DNA of 58,835 nucleotides from Nitrososphaerota archaeon (GCA_028866655.1 JAGWHQ010000007.1:1-58835), one strand, 5' to 3'. Shown: positions 16,571 through 25,541, counted from the first letter of the stretch. Notes: a model not told the origin generated them from the letters alone. Made by a program: numbers and translations.

Positions 16571-16888
16571 ATGCAGTATCACCAAGCAATCAGAATAGGT
16601 CAGGAGAGATCAAGAAAGTCTCAGATGACATTATTCTCGCATGCAGGCTTTGCCATGCTCACACTTACTGTAAAAAAATCCCAAGGTGCATTTGTTCCAG
16701 TTGGAGAGGAAGAATATGTAGCAGTTGTTGAAAAACCTGGTGAGGGCTGGCTTGTTGTAATAGTTGATGAGGAAGGATATGCAAAATCCCAGTCCAAGGT
16801 TCTTTCAGAAAATGATGCAAGAGAAATTTTGAATAAAGCCACTAGTGCCAACATTCCAGAATATACAGGACAAGTCAGACTAGTGTAA
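16571..16888 (+). CDS. Conserved-looking small soluble protein (unknown)
   Basis: 105 residues, no signal peptide and no membrane span. The sequence alternates short strands ([31 protein letters not shown]) with a C-terminal helix ([18 protein letters not shown]), so it is probably a small alpha/beta fold. I do not recognise it. A TTATAG box (16543-16548) 25 nt before the ATG supports the start and leaderless expression. Its last 14 nt overlap the 3' end of the convergent UMP kinase gene, yet the frame is free of rare-looking codons. Confidence 0.55.
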   Translation: MQYHQAIRIGQERSRKSQMTLFSHAGFAMLTLTVKKSQGAFVPVGEEEYVAVVEKPGEGWLVVIVDEEGYAKSQSKVLSENDAREILNKATSANIPEYTGQVRLV

Positions 16889-17552
16889 TTTCAGTGCCCT
16901 CTGGACTTCCTTTGATTGCTTTTTCTAGTATCTTTGTGTCTGCTTTTAGTATTCTTGTCTTTAGTTTAGAACGCTCTATCACCTTTAGTGCAACAATATC
17001 CATCAGGTCATAGCCCCCTGCTACAGAGTCTTGATGTACAAGCATTGAACGCAATTTCTTTATTGGTATCTTTTTAAATTTGCTTGCATTTTTGTTTTTG
17101 TTTGGATCAGAATCGTATACTCCATCAACATCTGTAGCATTAAAAAATATGTTAGCCCTCACCTTTTCTGCAATAAGTGCAGCAGTTGCATTTGTACTCT
17201 GCCCTGGATGAAGACCTCCTGTTACCACAATCAGTCCGGTATCAGCAGCATTTGCAACCTCTTTTAGATTGACTGGCGGATGTGGATATGCTTTTTCTTG
17301 TAACGCATAGATCAAAAGTTTTGCATTAAGCCTTGATACTTCAATTCCAAGCTCATCCAGTGTTGATTCATCTGCACCAGATGATCTTGCATGAGAGATG
17401 TAATGTCGCGCAATCTTTCCTCCGCCTGCAATTATTATTGGTTGACAGATCTTACTTATCTTCACAAAAAACTCTGCATATTGTTTTAGTGTCTTCATGT
17501 CTTCAAGACCAAACAAGCTTCCGGACAATTTTACTACAATTCTTTTTTTCAT
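16875..17552 (-). CDS. pyrH: UMP kinase (archaeal type)
   Basis: Phosphorylates UMP to UDP. 225 residues, the amino-acid kinase fold: [13 protein letters not shown] at the N-terminus, then [37 protein letters not shown] and [18 protein letters not shown]. The HPGQSTNA segment is typical of archaeal UMP kinases. It is the last gene of an operon with thymidylate kinase and an HD phosphohydrolase; its start overlaps the HD gene by 4 nt. The 3' end overlaps the convergent gene by 14 nt. Confidence 0.93.
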   Translation of the reverse strand: MKKRIVVKLSGSLFGLEDMKTLKQYAEFFVKISKICQPIIIAGGGKIARHYISHARSSGADESTLDELGIEVSRLNAKLLIYALQEKAYPHPPVNLKEVANAADTGLIVVTGGLHPGQSTNATAALIAEKVRANIFFNATDVDGVYDSDPNKNKNASKFKKIPIKKLRSMLVHQDSVAGGYDLMDIVALKVIERSKLKTRILKADTKILEKAIKGSPEGTEITLV

Positions 17553-18793
17553 TGACTGTTTTCACCAAGAGTGACGTTTGCTGCAATTTCAACCTTTTTT
17601 CTAAATTGCTGTCGTGTGTAGACTCGTAATATATCCATAAAGCCTGAAATTGCAGAAACTAACGGAATTTCAGATATTGGTAACTCATAGGATTCCTTTG
17701 GTCCCTCTCCCTTTTTTGTTGTAAGAATTATAGACTGGGATTCTTTTTTTGATGGAGCAAGTGGGATTGATGGTGTCTTTGATATGTCAATAAAGACCTC
17801 AGATTCGTCTACCTTGGATCTTTTAGAAATTTCGTTTTGCAGATCCGCTACGTTTACCTTTCCCATCCTTGGACGAGTAAAGATCTTTTCATAAACACAC
17901 TTTAGCAGTTTTCTCTCTTGATATTCTACTGCAAGTTGCCTTGCTCTTCTCAGATCTGTATTTTTTGGCTCAAGTGAGACAAGCTTGGATATGACAAGCT
18001 CATCTGTCATTTGTACATAATTTTCTATATCATATGTAGTAAGCCCAAGTTCGCTGTCTGCAAGTACCATTGATTGTATAAGCATAACTTCTGCAGAGCG
18101 CACGGTCTTGTGAAAATATACTGCCTTGAACATCTGGTATCTAGATATCATCATGGACTCAAAAGAGTGGAGAGCAGACTTGTCAAGTGAAAGTTTCTTG
18201 TCGTAAACATCAAGTGAGTGGATTATTCTCATAAAATCCACTTTGGCATGTTCTGCACCTGTGAAATAACCATCACGTAAAAGATAATCCATCATGTCTG
18301 CACTCAGACCGCCAGAGATTATTTCATTCATGAATTGATACTTCGAATTTCCAAATGCTAACTTGGCAAGAAATGTCTTGTCAAATCCTGATTTTTTTAT
18401 TATATCACCAATCTCTGATTCCAGTATGATTCTCTGTCCAATATCTTCATGAGAATTTTTTTTCTTTTTTTGTAAAACCTCTTCGAACAGATGTGAGAAT
18501 GGTCCATGTCCAACATCATGCAGTAATGCTGCCATTCGTATATTTTCAGAATCGTTTGCATCAAGATATCCCTTGTCTCGAAGCACATTTGCTGCTTGGC
18601 CTGCAATGTGCATCGTTCCAAGTGAATGCTCAAACCTTGAGTGTTGTGCACCAGGATAAACAAGATGAGCACCAGCAAGTTGTCGTATTCTTCGAAGTCT
18701 TTGAAATACTGGCGAGTCTATCAACTTTAACTCTTGAGGATATACAGTAATAAAATCATGAATCGGGTCTACTATCTGGAGATATTTTGTCAT
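17549..18793 (-). CDS. HD-domain phosphohydrolase (SAMHD1/dGTPase-like)
   Basis: 414 residues from ATG 18793 ([17 protein letters not shown]). The metal-binding HD set is visible: [32 protein letters not shown] and a later [16 protein letters not shown] aspartate. The sequence DPIHDFITV and the [20 protein letters not shown] segment are characteristic of SAMHD1-like enzymes, which strip triphosphate from dNTPs. The C-terminal 170 residues are variable. It lies between tmk and pyrH, so a role in balancing nucleotide pools is likely; the substrate is inference. The reading frame extends to 18826 but that would overlap tmk by 26 nt. Confidence 0.82.
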   Translation of the reverse strand: MTKYLQIVDPIHDFITVYPQELKLIDSPVFQRLRRIRQLAGAHLVYPGAQHSRFEHSLGTMHIAGQAANVLRDKGYLDANDSENIRMAALLHDVGHGPFSHLFEEVLQKKKKNSHEDIGQRIILESEIGDIIKKSGFDKTFLAKLAFGNSKYQFMNEIISGGLSADMMDYLLRDGYFTGAEHAKVDFMRIIHSLDVYDKKLSLDKSALHSFESMMISRYQMFKAVYFHKTVRSAEVMLIQSMVLADSELGLTTYDIENYVQMTDELVISKLVSLEPKNTDLRRARQLAVEYQERKLLKCVYEKIFTRPRMGKVNVADLQNEISKRSKVDESEVFIDISKTPSIPLAPSKKESQSIILTTKKGEGPKESYELPISEIPLVSAISGFMDILRVYTRQQFRKKVEIAANVTLGENSQ

Positions 18794-18800
18794 ATCGTTT

Positions 18801-19379
18801 TCATCGAATATATTTGGATACAACATCTCTTATTTGTTGATGGACTATCGCTTTTTCTTGCGATGCGTTTACTATGTTCCAGTGATATCGTTTTGCAAGT
18901 TTTCTGTATGTGTTTGCGATCTTTAGTGCAAATGTTTTATCTTTTTCAAATCTGTCACGTTTCTGCGTTTTTCTAGAAAATGAATCTGACACCTTGACAT
19001 CAAGCAATATTACAATATTTTCCTTTGGAAGACCTCGGTCAAGATTTTCAAGCCACTTTAAATCAAGTCCGTTCACTGTTCCATATACCAAATTAGACTG
19101 GTAATATCGATTCATGATAACAACATGATTTTTTTCAAGTGCATCTTTGATGTCTTTTGATCGTTCCCACCTGTTTGCTGCAAGAAGACAGTGTATTACC
19201 TGTGGTGGAAATTTGCGCTTGCCACCAAGAAAATTCTTGATCTCTTTTCCAATTGGAGTGGTATAATCAGGAAAACTAAATACAACAGATTTTTTGTTTC
19301 GAGTTTTTAAGAAATCAGACAATAATTTTGACTGGGTTTTTTTGCCTGCCTGGTCAAAGCCCTCTATGACAATAATCAT
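18801..19379 (-). CDS. tmk: Thymidylate kinase
   Basis: Phosphorylates dTMP to dTDP. 192 residues, with P-loop GFDQAGKKT (7-15), the dTMP-binding/base region FSFPDYTTPIGKEI, NRYYQSNLVYG (DRYxxS-like, here NRY) and LLDVKVSDSFSRK. The lid region KTQKRDRFEKD is basic. Normally the second motif begins with Asp-Arg; here it is Asn-Arg-Tyr, a mild deviation seen in some archaeal enzymes. It is the first gene of the tmk, HD hydrolase, UMP kinase operon. Confidence 0.9.
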   Translation of the reverse strand: MIIVIEGFDQAGKKTQSKLLSDFLKTRNKKSVVFSFPDYTTPIGKEIKNFLGGKRKFPPQVIHCLLAANRWERSKDIKDALEKNHVVIMNRYYQSNLVYGTVNGLDLKWLENLDRGLPKENIVILLDVKVSDSFSRKTQKRDRFEKDKTFALKIANTYRKLAKRYHWNIVNASQEKAIVHQQIRDVVSKYIR

Positions 19380-19385
19380 CAGAGT

Positions 19386-19413
19386 CCTATTAAATAGGGC
19401 AGTAGATAAATTG
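19386..19413 (-). promoter_or_regulatory. Promoter and inverted repeat before the tmk operon
   Basis: A perfect inverted repeat CCTATT-A-AATAGG (19386-19398) lies 7-19 nt upstream of the tmk ATG. An AT-rich TATA-like box AATTTATC (about 19406-19413, minus strand) lies 27-34 nt upstream. The repeat sits between the box and the start, the typical location of a repressor site. Operator function is inference. Confidence 0.4.
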
Positions 19414-19510
19414 TGAATTTGGCGGCCCTGTCACTTTGATAAAACGTGCGAGTATTCCAAAGCTAATCTGACTAAGGTTTAATAATCAAAAAAGTACTAA
19501 ATGATACTAC

Positions 19511-19894
19511 ATGGGTATTGGTTATTACATGGTAAAAGAAGTTATGAAAGAAATAGGCAACAAGTCACGCGAATTCTACGAGTTTATTCTCCCTCCAGTA
19601 GATATGATACTGCAAAATGACAGTCTGGTGGTAGCAATAGACATGCCAGGATTTGATAAAAAAGAGATCAAACTAAGACTCAATGGTAACATTCTCTCAA
19701 TTGTAGCAACAAGAGAAGACGAAGTAGAGGGTACAGTAATCTGGAGACAGAGACCACGCTCAATTGACAAGAAGATAAGATTACCAATTGAGGTAAAAGA
19801 TGATGAAAATCCAGCAGCATCTGCAAAATATCGTGATGGTGTGCTAACTCTTACAATACCTACAAAGACTGGAAAAAATATTGCAATAGAATAA
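19511..19894 (+). CDS. Small heat-shock protein, Hsp20 family
   Basis: ATP-independent chaperone that holds unfolding proteins. 127 residues with an alpha-crystallin domain (about 30-118): SLVVAIDMPGFDKKEIKLRLNGNILSIVATRE and YRDGVLTLTIPTK. A short C-terminal IAI element fits the IxI anchoring motif used for oligomer assembly. The N-terminal arm is short (about 28 residues). A TTTAATAATC box about 27 nt before the ATG supports the start. It ends directly at the convergent UbiB stop. Confidence 0.92.
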   Translation: MGIGYYMVKEVMKEIGNKSREFYEFILPPVDMILQNDSLVVAIDMPGFDKKEIKLRLNGNILSIVATREDEVEGTVIWRQRPRSIDKKIRLPIEVKDDENPAASAKYRDGVLTLTIPTKTGKNIAIE

Positions 19895-21445
19895 CTAGCG
19901 TTCTTTTAATGCAATAGAAATAGCCATTATAACAGCGGAGCCTATCATTCCAATTTCTCCAATTGTATTATTTGTAGAATACAATATGGTGGAACCAACA
20001 AAGACTGCAGCTGCAAGTATGGTACCTGAAAGCAGAACAGTCCGTGATTTTGGTTTGTTTGTCTGCATATTTTTATTTTGTTCAATGAATTGTCTTATTT
20101 CTGGAACCACTGCAATCGCAGCATCTATTGATTTTACAAATCTGCCAAAAGATATCTTGAGCTCTTCCACATATGCATCGCGTATAATATTTTCTTCTTC
20201 TAAAATATTTTGTAGTACATTGATGAATCTGAAATTTACCTTGTGTGTAAGATACACTCCTTCAAGTATCGAAGTCATTCTCATGTAGAGTGCAAGATGT
20301 TTTGGTAGCTTAAATGGAAATCTGCTCATCGTCTTGTTTGCAAGCTCCATGAGTGCTTTTACTTCCATCCTGTCCACTTTGGTTCCATGAAATGCTTGAA
20401 TCGAGAGTGCAAGACCTTTTTCTATTATTGCTCTATCATATCCTGGCATGAGCATCCCAAGATCATCCATTGCAGATACTGTCCTTGTTGGGTCTCGCTC
20501 GATGAGTGAAAGATAGAGTCTGATTAGCTTCAATCTTGTTTTGGTGTCTAGTCTTCCAACCATCCCAAAATCATACAGTATCAGAGAACCATCATTTGTC
20601 ACTGAAATGTTTCCAGGATGTGGGTCTGCATGGAATAGATCGTGTCTTAGTAACATTGTAAAAAAGACTCGATGGGCACGCACTACAAGTTGCTCCCTGT
20701 CAATTCCTGCCTCGTCAAGTGCCTTGACGTTTGTTATTTTTATTCCAGGGAGATATTCCATGGTGAGTATGTTTTTGCTTGAACGATCATCTATTATGGT
20801 AGGAATTATCAGTTTTGGATAGTTCTGCATGTTCTTCTTGATTGTCTTTAGGTTCTGGGACTCGATTCGATAGTCCATTTCCTCATTGATTGTTTCAATG
20901 AACTGTGAAAGCATTGCCTCTGCAGAATATCGTAGGTTTGGATCAACAAATCTCATTGCAAACGGAATTATTTTTTTGAGTACATGTATGTCTTCTTCAA
21001 CAACTTTTTCAATTCCTGGTCTTTTGACTTTGATGATTACATCTTGCCCTCGAAGTCTTGCCTTGTAGACCTGCCCAAGTGATGCACCAGATACAGCACT
21101 AGTGTCAACAAAATCAAAATTCTCATCCATTGGTCCAAGATCTTTTTCTATGATTGGTTTTACCTTGTCAAATGATTCTGCAGGTACCTCATCTTGGAGT
21201 TTTGCTAGTTCCTCAAGATATGGTTGTGGCAAAATGTCTGCTCTTGACGAGAGCCACTGGCCCAACTTGATATACACTGGACCAAGAGACAGAAATGTCT
21301 GGAGTGCCTTGCGTGCATTTTTTTGATATCTTTTGAGGTCAACATTTTTTCCTTGTTTTTTTACCCACTCTCTTCTGTCCTTTCGTAATGCAAGTACAAG
21401 CGGTATGAGCTTGATGAAGGTTTGAATTGTTCTTGTTCGCGTAAT
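19895..21445 (-). CDS. UbiB/ABC1/ADCK-family atypical kinase with non-standard start
   Basis: A protein-kinase-like ATPase linked in other organisms to quinone or isoprenoid lipid metabolism. Visible family motifs are KLGQ in VYIKLGQWLSSRADILP, SGASLGQVYKA (Ala-rich loop), HADPHPGNIS and LYDFGMVG. Two C-terminal hydrophobic spans follow. The only ATG/GTG/TTG near the front (GTG 21277) would cut into the conserved GPVYIKLGQ motif, so the true start must lie upstream. The frame is open and protein-like for 56 codons more (TRTRTIQTFIKLIPLVLALRKD...). A GGGAGGG ribosome-binding sequence at 21460-21454 precedes an ATT codon at 21445 by 8 nt, so I place the start there; ACG 21442 is possible. Confidence 0.72.
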   Translation of the reverse strand: MTRTRTIQTFIKLIPLVLALRKDRREWVKKQGKNVDLKRYQKNARKALQTFLSLGPVYIKLGQWLSSRADILPQPYLEELAKLQDEVPAESFDKVKPIIEKDLGPMDENFDFVDTSAVSGASLGQVYKARLRGQDVIIKVKRPGIEKVVEEDIHVLKKIIPFAMRFVDPNLRYSAEAMLSQFIETINEEMDYRIESQNLKTIKKNMQNYPKLIIPTIIDDRSSKNILTMEYLPGIKITNVKALDEAGIDREQLVVRAHRVFFTMLLRHDLFHADPHPGNISVTNDGSLILYDFGMVGRLDTKTRLKLIRLYLSLIERDPTRTVSAMDDLGMLMPGYDRAIIEKGLALSIQAFHGTKVDRMEVKALMELANKTMSRFPFKLPKHLALYMRMTSILEGVYLTHKVNFRFINVLQNILEEENIIRDAYVEELKISFGRFVKSIDAAIAVVPEIRQFIEQNKNMQTNKPKSRTVLLSGTILAAAVFVGSTILYSTNNTIGEIGMIGSAVIMAISIALKER

Positions 21446-21459
21446 TTGTCTTTCCCTCC

Positions 21460-21852
21460 CTAGAACTCTTTTAGTTTTTTTGTAATGGCATATCCTGCAT
21501 AGCCTGCAAGTACCGATGCCACAAGTCCTGCAAAGATAGATGTACTCTTTGCAAATGGCATGTCTTTTTGTAATTTGTAAACACTTGATGAAACTTTTTT
21601 TGCTGCAACCAAGCCGCTTGTTATGCCAACAAGAATTTCTGGAGCATCTTGTATAAGATGGCCAAGTGGATCTTGTCTTGGATCTACCTTGTCCATGTGG
21701 ACTAGATACTTGTCATCATATTCCCTGATGTGTAGATTACCATAACGATACTGTTTTTTTGCACCATTTTTTTGACCCAGTACTGTCTCCTCTGCTCCTT
21801 CGAGCATAAAATGGCGAACTTCTTTTGGGATCTCGATTTCATCCCATATCAT
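21460..21852 (-). CDS. Membrane protein upstream of the UbiB gene (unknown)
   Basis: 130 residues: an acidic, charged N-terminal half (IEIPKEVRHFMLEGAEETVLG) and a hydrophobic C-terminal half with a probable span from about residue 104 (STSIFAGLVASVLAGYAGYAI), followed by KKLKEF. I do not know the family. It lies immediately upstream of the UbiB-family gene, whose GGGAGGG signal abuts its TAG stop (21462-21460), so the two are probably co-translated. Function may relate to the membrane or quinone role of UbiB (inference). The AAGAGTTC context gives no hint of a slippery frameshift site. Confidence 0.6.
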   Translation of the reverse strand: MIWDEIEIPKEVRHFMLEGAEETVLGQKNGAKKQYRYGNLHIREYDDKYLVHMDKVDPRQDPLGHLIQDAPEILVGITSGLVAAKKVSSSVYKLQKDMPFAKSTSIFAGLVASVLAGYAGYAITKKLKEF

Positions 21853-21885
21853 GTCTAAAAAAATGCCTTTCGAGTAAATATACCC

Positions 21886-23541
21886 TTAGCTTGATTCTTC
21901 AATTTTCTTTTCAAGTACAATCTTTTTCTTTCGTACCTTGAACACTATGCCACCGATTCCTGCTGCAATTGCAACAAGTATGATTATCTGTAGTTGGTTA
22001 ATGCCAATGCTGTTACTTGATTGAACTGGAGGAGTTCCAAATGATACAGTGTCAACTTCTGTTATTGTATGTGGCTGCAATAGTGTATCCTTCCAGGTAA
22101 GTGTGACTTGGATTTTTTGATCACCTGTTGGTACAGTATCAGAATTTATTGGAATATTGAACGGCACTGGTGCATCAATATCAATATCGCCAATGTATTG
22201 GTTAGATGGTTTTATGATATTATTATCTACAGATGATACGGCAACCTGGCCAAAGACAGCCTTTACATTTCCTTGGTTGAGTACATTACCAATTATCATC
22301 TTCTTTCCTGCAATATCTGTTACACCTACATCATGAAGTGAAATGTCAATTACTCCCCTGATGTAGGTTGCAAAGTTTTGTTTTTCAATTACTGTAGCTC
22401 CGTCTCTTGTATACTGGGTATCAACTTCATAGTTTACTGCCTGGCCCTCAATGCTCTGATCTGCATAGACTGGAATGACCAAGTCAGTCTTTTCAAGTGG
22501 GTTTATTTCTGGTATGGACCACTTGTTGTCCTCTAATATCTTTAGATTGTCAGAGTTTGGCGTGATTGAAATTGAAATGTCAGATATCTTTGATGGTGAC
22601 AAGTTTTCAATTCCTAGTGTTAGGTTTTGCATAACTCCAGTCAATAGATACTGCGGAGATGATAATCTTATTATCGATACAGAACTTGTTGGTCCCACAA
22701 TAAAGTCAACTGTCCTTGTTGTGCTAACTTGGTTTCCTTGTCCATCAAAGTATGATATTGTAAATGGTGCATGTATTGTCTGCCCTGCAACGCTTTGTGG
22801 AATGAAAGATTGGATTGAAAACGTATTAGACGATCCTGCCTGGACTGTACCTACTTTCCAGTGGTTCTGGTCAAGCACTATACCCTGTAGGTTACTTGTA
22901 TCAGTTGTTGTAGCACCAGTCTGATCTCTTTGAATGACGATATCAACATCATTTAGTGGTGCAGTACCTGCATCTGAGATCTCAATTGTCATGTTGTTGT
23001 TTGATGCCGGGTCAAGAAATGGATTTGCTGCCTTGAGGTTTACTACACTTTTTCCTGTGACCTTGAAATTAAAATCTAAAAATACTGTGCGAGCACCATT
23101 TTCTCTCACCCTTGAATATGTTACCTTGACTGTTCCTGAATAATCGTGAACGTTTACGGTATTGTCTACGTTTACAAAGAATGTAAGTGTAAATGACTGG
23201 CCTGCAGTAGCTGTCTGGGTGTTGTCAGCCTCGATTAGCCCATTGTTTGCAAGAGCCCCTGAGAATCCTGCAGGCAAGCTAAGCAATCCGCTAATTCCTG
23301 AGATATCCTCTGTGCCAACATCTGATAGTACGATAGTAAGTGGAACATTCTTGTCTCCTGGCTCTACCTCAATTTTTTGTCCGGCAGGTCCAAAGTATGC
23401 GTCAAGAAGTTTCACGTCATTGAATCCATGCTCAAAGGGAGACTCGGGTGGTGTTAGCTGTTCAGGTGCTTGAGCATAGCTTGGAATTATGACTTGACCT
23501 GCAAGCAAGATTGTTAGTAACATGATACTCTTGTAGATCAA
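21886..23541 (-). CDS. Large secreted surface protein, partner of the adjacent ABC transporter (unknown)
   Basis: 551 residues. There is a signal peptide (hydrophobic about 5-20, ends SYAQA), then a long beta-rich extracellular part made of several immunoglobulin-like repeats (pattern IEISDAGTAPLNDVDIVI, LGIENLSPSKISDISISI, ISLHDVGVTDIAG). These resemble CARDB/NPCBM-associated modules. A C-terminal membrane span (about 520-540) and a basic tail follow. The product is anchored outside the cell. Its start overlaps the end of the ATPase gene by 4 nt, and the ATPase overlaps the permease gene by 8 nt, so it belongs to the same operon. Compare MacA in MacAB exporters, though this protein is not homologous to MacA by eye. 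Confidence 0.7.
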   Translation of the reverse strand: MIYKSIMLLTILLAGQVIIPSYAQAPEQLTPPESPFEHGFNDVKLLDAYFGPAGQKIEVEPGDKNVPLTIVLSDVGTEDISGISGLLSLPAGFSGALANNGLIEADNTQTATAGQSFTLTFFVNVDNTVNVHDYSGTVKVTYSRVRENGARTVFLDFNFKVTGKSVVNLKAANPFLDPASNNNMTIEISDAGTAPLNDVDIVIQRDQTGATTTDTSNLQGIVLDQNHWKVGTVQAGSSNTFSIQSFIPQSVAGQTIHAPFTISYFDGQGNQVSTTRTVDFIVGPTSSVSIIRLSSPQYLLTGVMQNLTLGIENLSPSKISDISISITPNSDNLKILEDNKWSIPEINPLEKTDLVIPVYADQSIEGQAVNYEVDTQYTRDGATVIEKQNFATYIRGVIDISLHDVGVTDIAGKKMIIGNVLNQGNVKAVFGQVAVSSVDNNIIKPSNQYIGDIDIDAPVPFNIPINSDTVPTGDQKIQVTLTWKDTLLQPHTITEVDTVSFGTPPVQSSNSIGINQLQIIILVAIAAGIGGIVFKVRKKKIVLEKKIEESS

Positions 23542-24236
23542 GTTAGATTTGCCTCCATCTCTTCTTTTAAAATTCTGCCATCTTTTATTGTTACTACTTT
23601 ATCCACTTCGCCAAATTGGTGTCTATCATGTGTTACAATGATAAATGTCTGGTAGAGTTTTCTATTGAGCGACTTTAGAAGCTGTACCGTAGTTTCAGCA
23701 GATACTGAATCCAAGTTTCCTGTAGGCTCGTCTGCAAGTACAACAGCTGGTTTGTTTATCAGTGCTCTTGTGATTGCAACTCTCTGGGCCTGTCCACCAG
23801 AGATTTGGTTTGCAAACTTGTGAGTCTGTGTCTCCAGTCCTACTGTTTTAAGCAATGTTCTTGCCTCGTCTGCAGAATTGTGTGTGGTCCCTTGGATCTT
23901 TCTTGGCAGTGTAACATTTTCAAGGACAGTAAGATCTGATAAAAGATTTGAGAACTGGAATATGAAACCAAGTTTGGAATTTCTAAATGTTGAGAGTTGA
24001 TTGTCACTTAGTTCTGATGTATCGGTTCCATCAATTATCACCTTGCCCCTTGTTGGCCTGTCAAGCAATCCAATCATGTTAAGTAAGGTAGACTTGCCAG
24101 AGCCTGAGCTTCCTACAATTAACATAAACTCGCCTCGCTTGACGCTAAATGACAGATTCTTAAGTGCATAGACTTCGGTCTCTCCCTGACCATATACCTT
24201 GTCGACATTTTTTACCTCTAATACGTAATCAGCCAA
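23538..24236 (-). CDS. ABC transporter ATPase, MacB/LolD type
   Basis: 232 residues. Walker A GSSGSGKST (43-51 roughly), signature ISGGQAQRVAITRAL, Walker B PAVVLADEPTGNLD and the switch region THDRHQF. The sequence VYGQGETEVYALKNLSFSV is typical of the LolD/MacB subfamily, whose members drive mechanotransmission or extrusion rather than classic import. It lies between the permease and the secreted protein with 8-nt and 4-nt overlaps. Confidence 0.93.
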   Translation of the reverse strand: MADYVLEVKNVDKVYGQGETEVYALKNLSFSVKRGEFMLIVGSSGSGKSTLLNMIGLLDRPTRGKVIIDGTDTSELSDNQLSTFRNSKLGFIFQFSNLLSDLTVLENVTLPRKIQGTTHNSADEARTLLKTVGLETQTHKFANQISGGQAQRVAITRALINKPAVVLADEPTGNLDSVSAETTVQLLKSLNRKLYQTFIIVTHDRHQFGEVDKVVTIKDGRILKEEMEANLT

Positions 24237-25425
24237 CTCTCATTGCCTCCACAGGTTCTAGTTTGGTAGCCTTGTATGCAGGATAGATTGATGCAATTAC
24301 TGCAAGCACAAATGCCATGATATCAGTCTGGATTATGCTTGTCCAGTTGTACTTTACCTCAAGTGGCAAGCTTCCTTGAAATGTCATATGAGTCTCCTTT
24401 GCATATGCCGTATAGGATACACCCATTACGGTACCAAGTCCTGCTCCTATTGCACCTATTACCATTCCTTGAAATATGAAAACTAGCAGTACATCTTTTC
24501 TTTTTGCGCCAATTGCCCTCATTACACCAATGTCTCTTGTCTTGCTTGTTACTTGCATCATTTGTATTGTAACAACTGCAAATGCAGATGACATCATGCC
24601 AAAATAACCAACTAGATTAATCAATGCGATACCTGACCTAAATCCACTCAGTGTTTGCTCTGCTGATTCTTCAATTGTTTGTGCCTTGAATTTATCAGCA
24701 TTTGATGGAAATGCAGCAAGAAATAGAGCCTTGACATCATTATCCTTTGTTGGATCGTTTAGTCTAACAAGAATTGATTGTGTTTGGTGTGGTCTATCTA
24801 AAATTTCACGCAATGTATCTATATTCATTATAACACTATTATCAAGACCAACTGAACCTGCAGTTGCAGTTATTCCTACAATAGTCAACCTTTGCAAAAC
24901 GTCATTGCCGAATTGGTCTTTGAATTTTAATTTGATAGTGTCGCCTACTTGAGGAAAACCAAGGTCCCTATCTACAATTGCTCCAAGTACAACTGAATTT
25001 CTATATGTGACGTATTGTCCACCAACACCTACAGTTTGATACATTGTAGATGCCTCTCTATCTAAAACTGGATCAACTCCAATTACTGGAACTGAATAAT
25101 CATGAATCAACTGTCCATTAATTGTTGCATTAATTGATGCTTCAGAATCAATTCTTGGAGCAGCAGCTTGAACATATGGAATTCTTTCAAGCCAATTGAT
25201 CAACACAAAATCTGATTTTGTGATAAAGTCTTCTTGTCTTGTAATGTATACATGGCCAAATCTGTAATTGATTTGATCACGGACTATTGCATCATACAAC
25301 CCTTGGAATATGACAGAGTTTACCTGGACCACAAGTATTGCAATTGCGACTGCAAGACTTGCTGCAATGAGGCTACCCCTGCGCCTTGTGATAAATCTGA
25401 TACCGATTTGTGCCCTATAATCCAC
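24229..25425 (-). CDS. ABC transporter permease, MacB/FtsX type
   Basis: 398 residues. One N-terminal span (about 17-37), a large extracytoplasmic domain (about 38-265) and three C-terminal spans (about 270-390) form the MacB/FtsX fold. The late segment VTSKTRDIGVMRAIGAKRKDVLLVFIFQG is a clear hallmark. The C-terminus ends IYPAYKATKLEPVEAMRVG, a typical ending for the family. It heads the three-gene operon; an ATTAAATAT box sits about 23-32 nt upstream. The transported substrate is unknown. Confidence 0.92.
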   Translation of the reverse strand: MDYRAQIGIRFITRRRGSLIAASLAVAIAILVVQVNSVIFQGLYDAIVRDQINYRFGHVYITRQEDFITKSDFVLINWLERIPYVQAAAPRIDSEASINATINGQLIHDYSVPVIGVDPVLDREASTMYQTVGVGGQYVTYRNSVVLGAIVDRDLGFPQVGDTIKLKFKDQFGNDVLQRLTIVGITATAGSVGLDNSVIMNIDTLREILDRPHQTQSILVRLNDPTKDNDVKALFLAAFPSNADKFKAQTIEESAEQTLSGFRSGIALINLVGYFGMMSSAFAVVTIQMMQVTSKTRDIGVMRAIGAKRKDVLLVFIFQGMVIGAIGAGLGTVMGVSYTAYAKETHMTFQGSLPLEVKYNWTSIIQTDIMAFVLAVIASIYPAYKATKLEPVEAMRVG

Positions 25426-25541
25426 AGTCGATCAAGAATTAGTCTGATATTTAATGTTTACAGGCATATACTTATCATATTAGACAATAATATATAATAC
25501 ATGTTCGATTTGCTATAATTGATGGAGCAACAGTATAACAA

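Noticed and set aside
19895-21277. UbiB gene read from GTG 21277
   Set aside because: This start falls within the conserved GPVYIKLGQ motif and would remove the N-terminal region. Upstream frame is open, protein-like and preceded by GGGAGGG.
21440-21480. Ribosomal frameshift fusion of the 130-aa gene with UbiB
   Set aside because: The junction lacks a clear slippery heptamer and has a strong separate ribosome-binding sequence.
22475-22924. 149-aa plus-strand frame opposite the 551-aa surface protein gene
   Set aside because: Shadow of the beta-repeat protein; no domain and no promoter visible.
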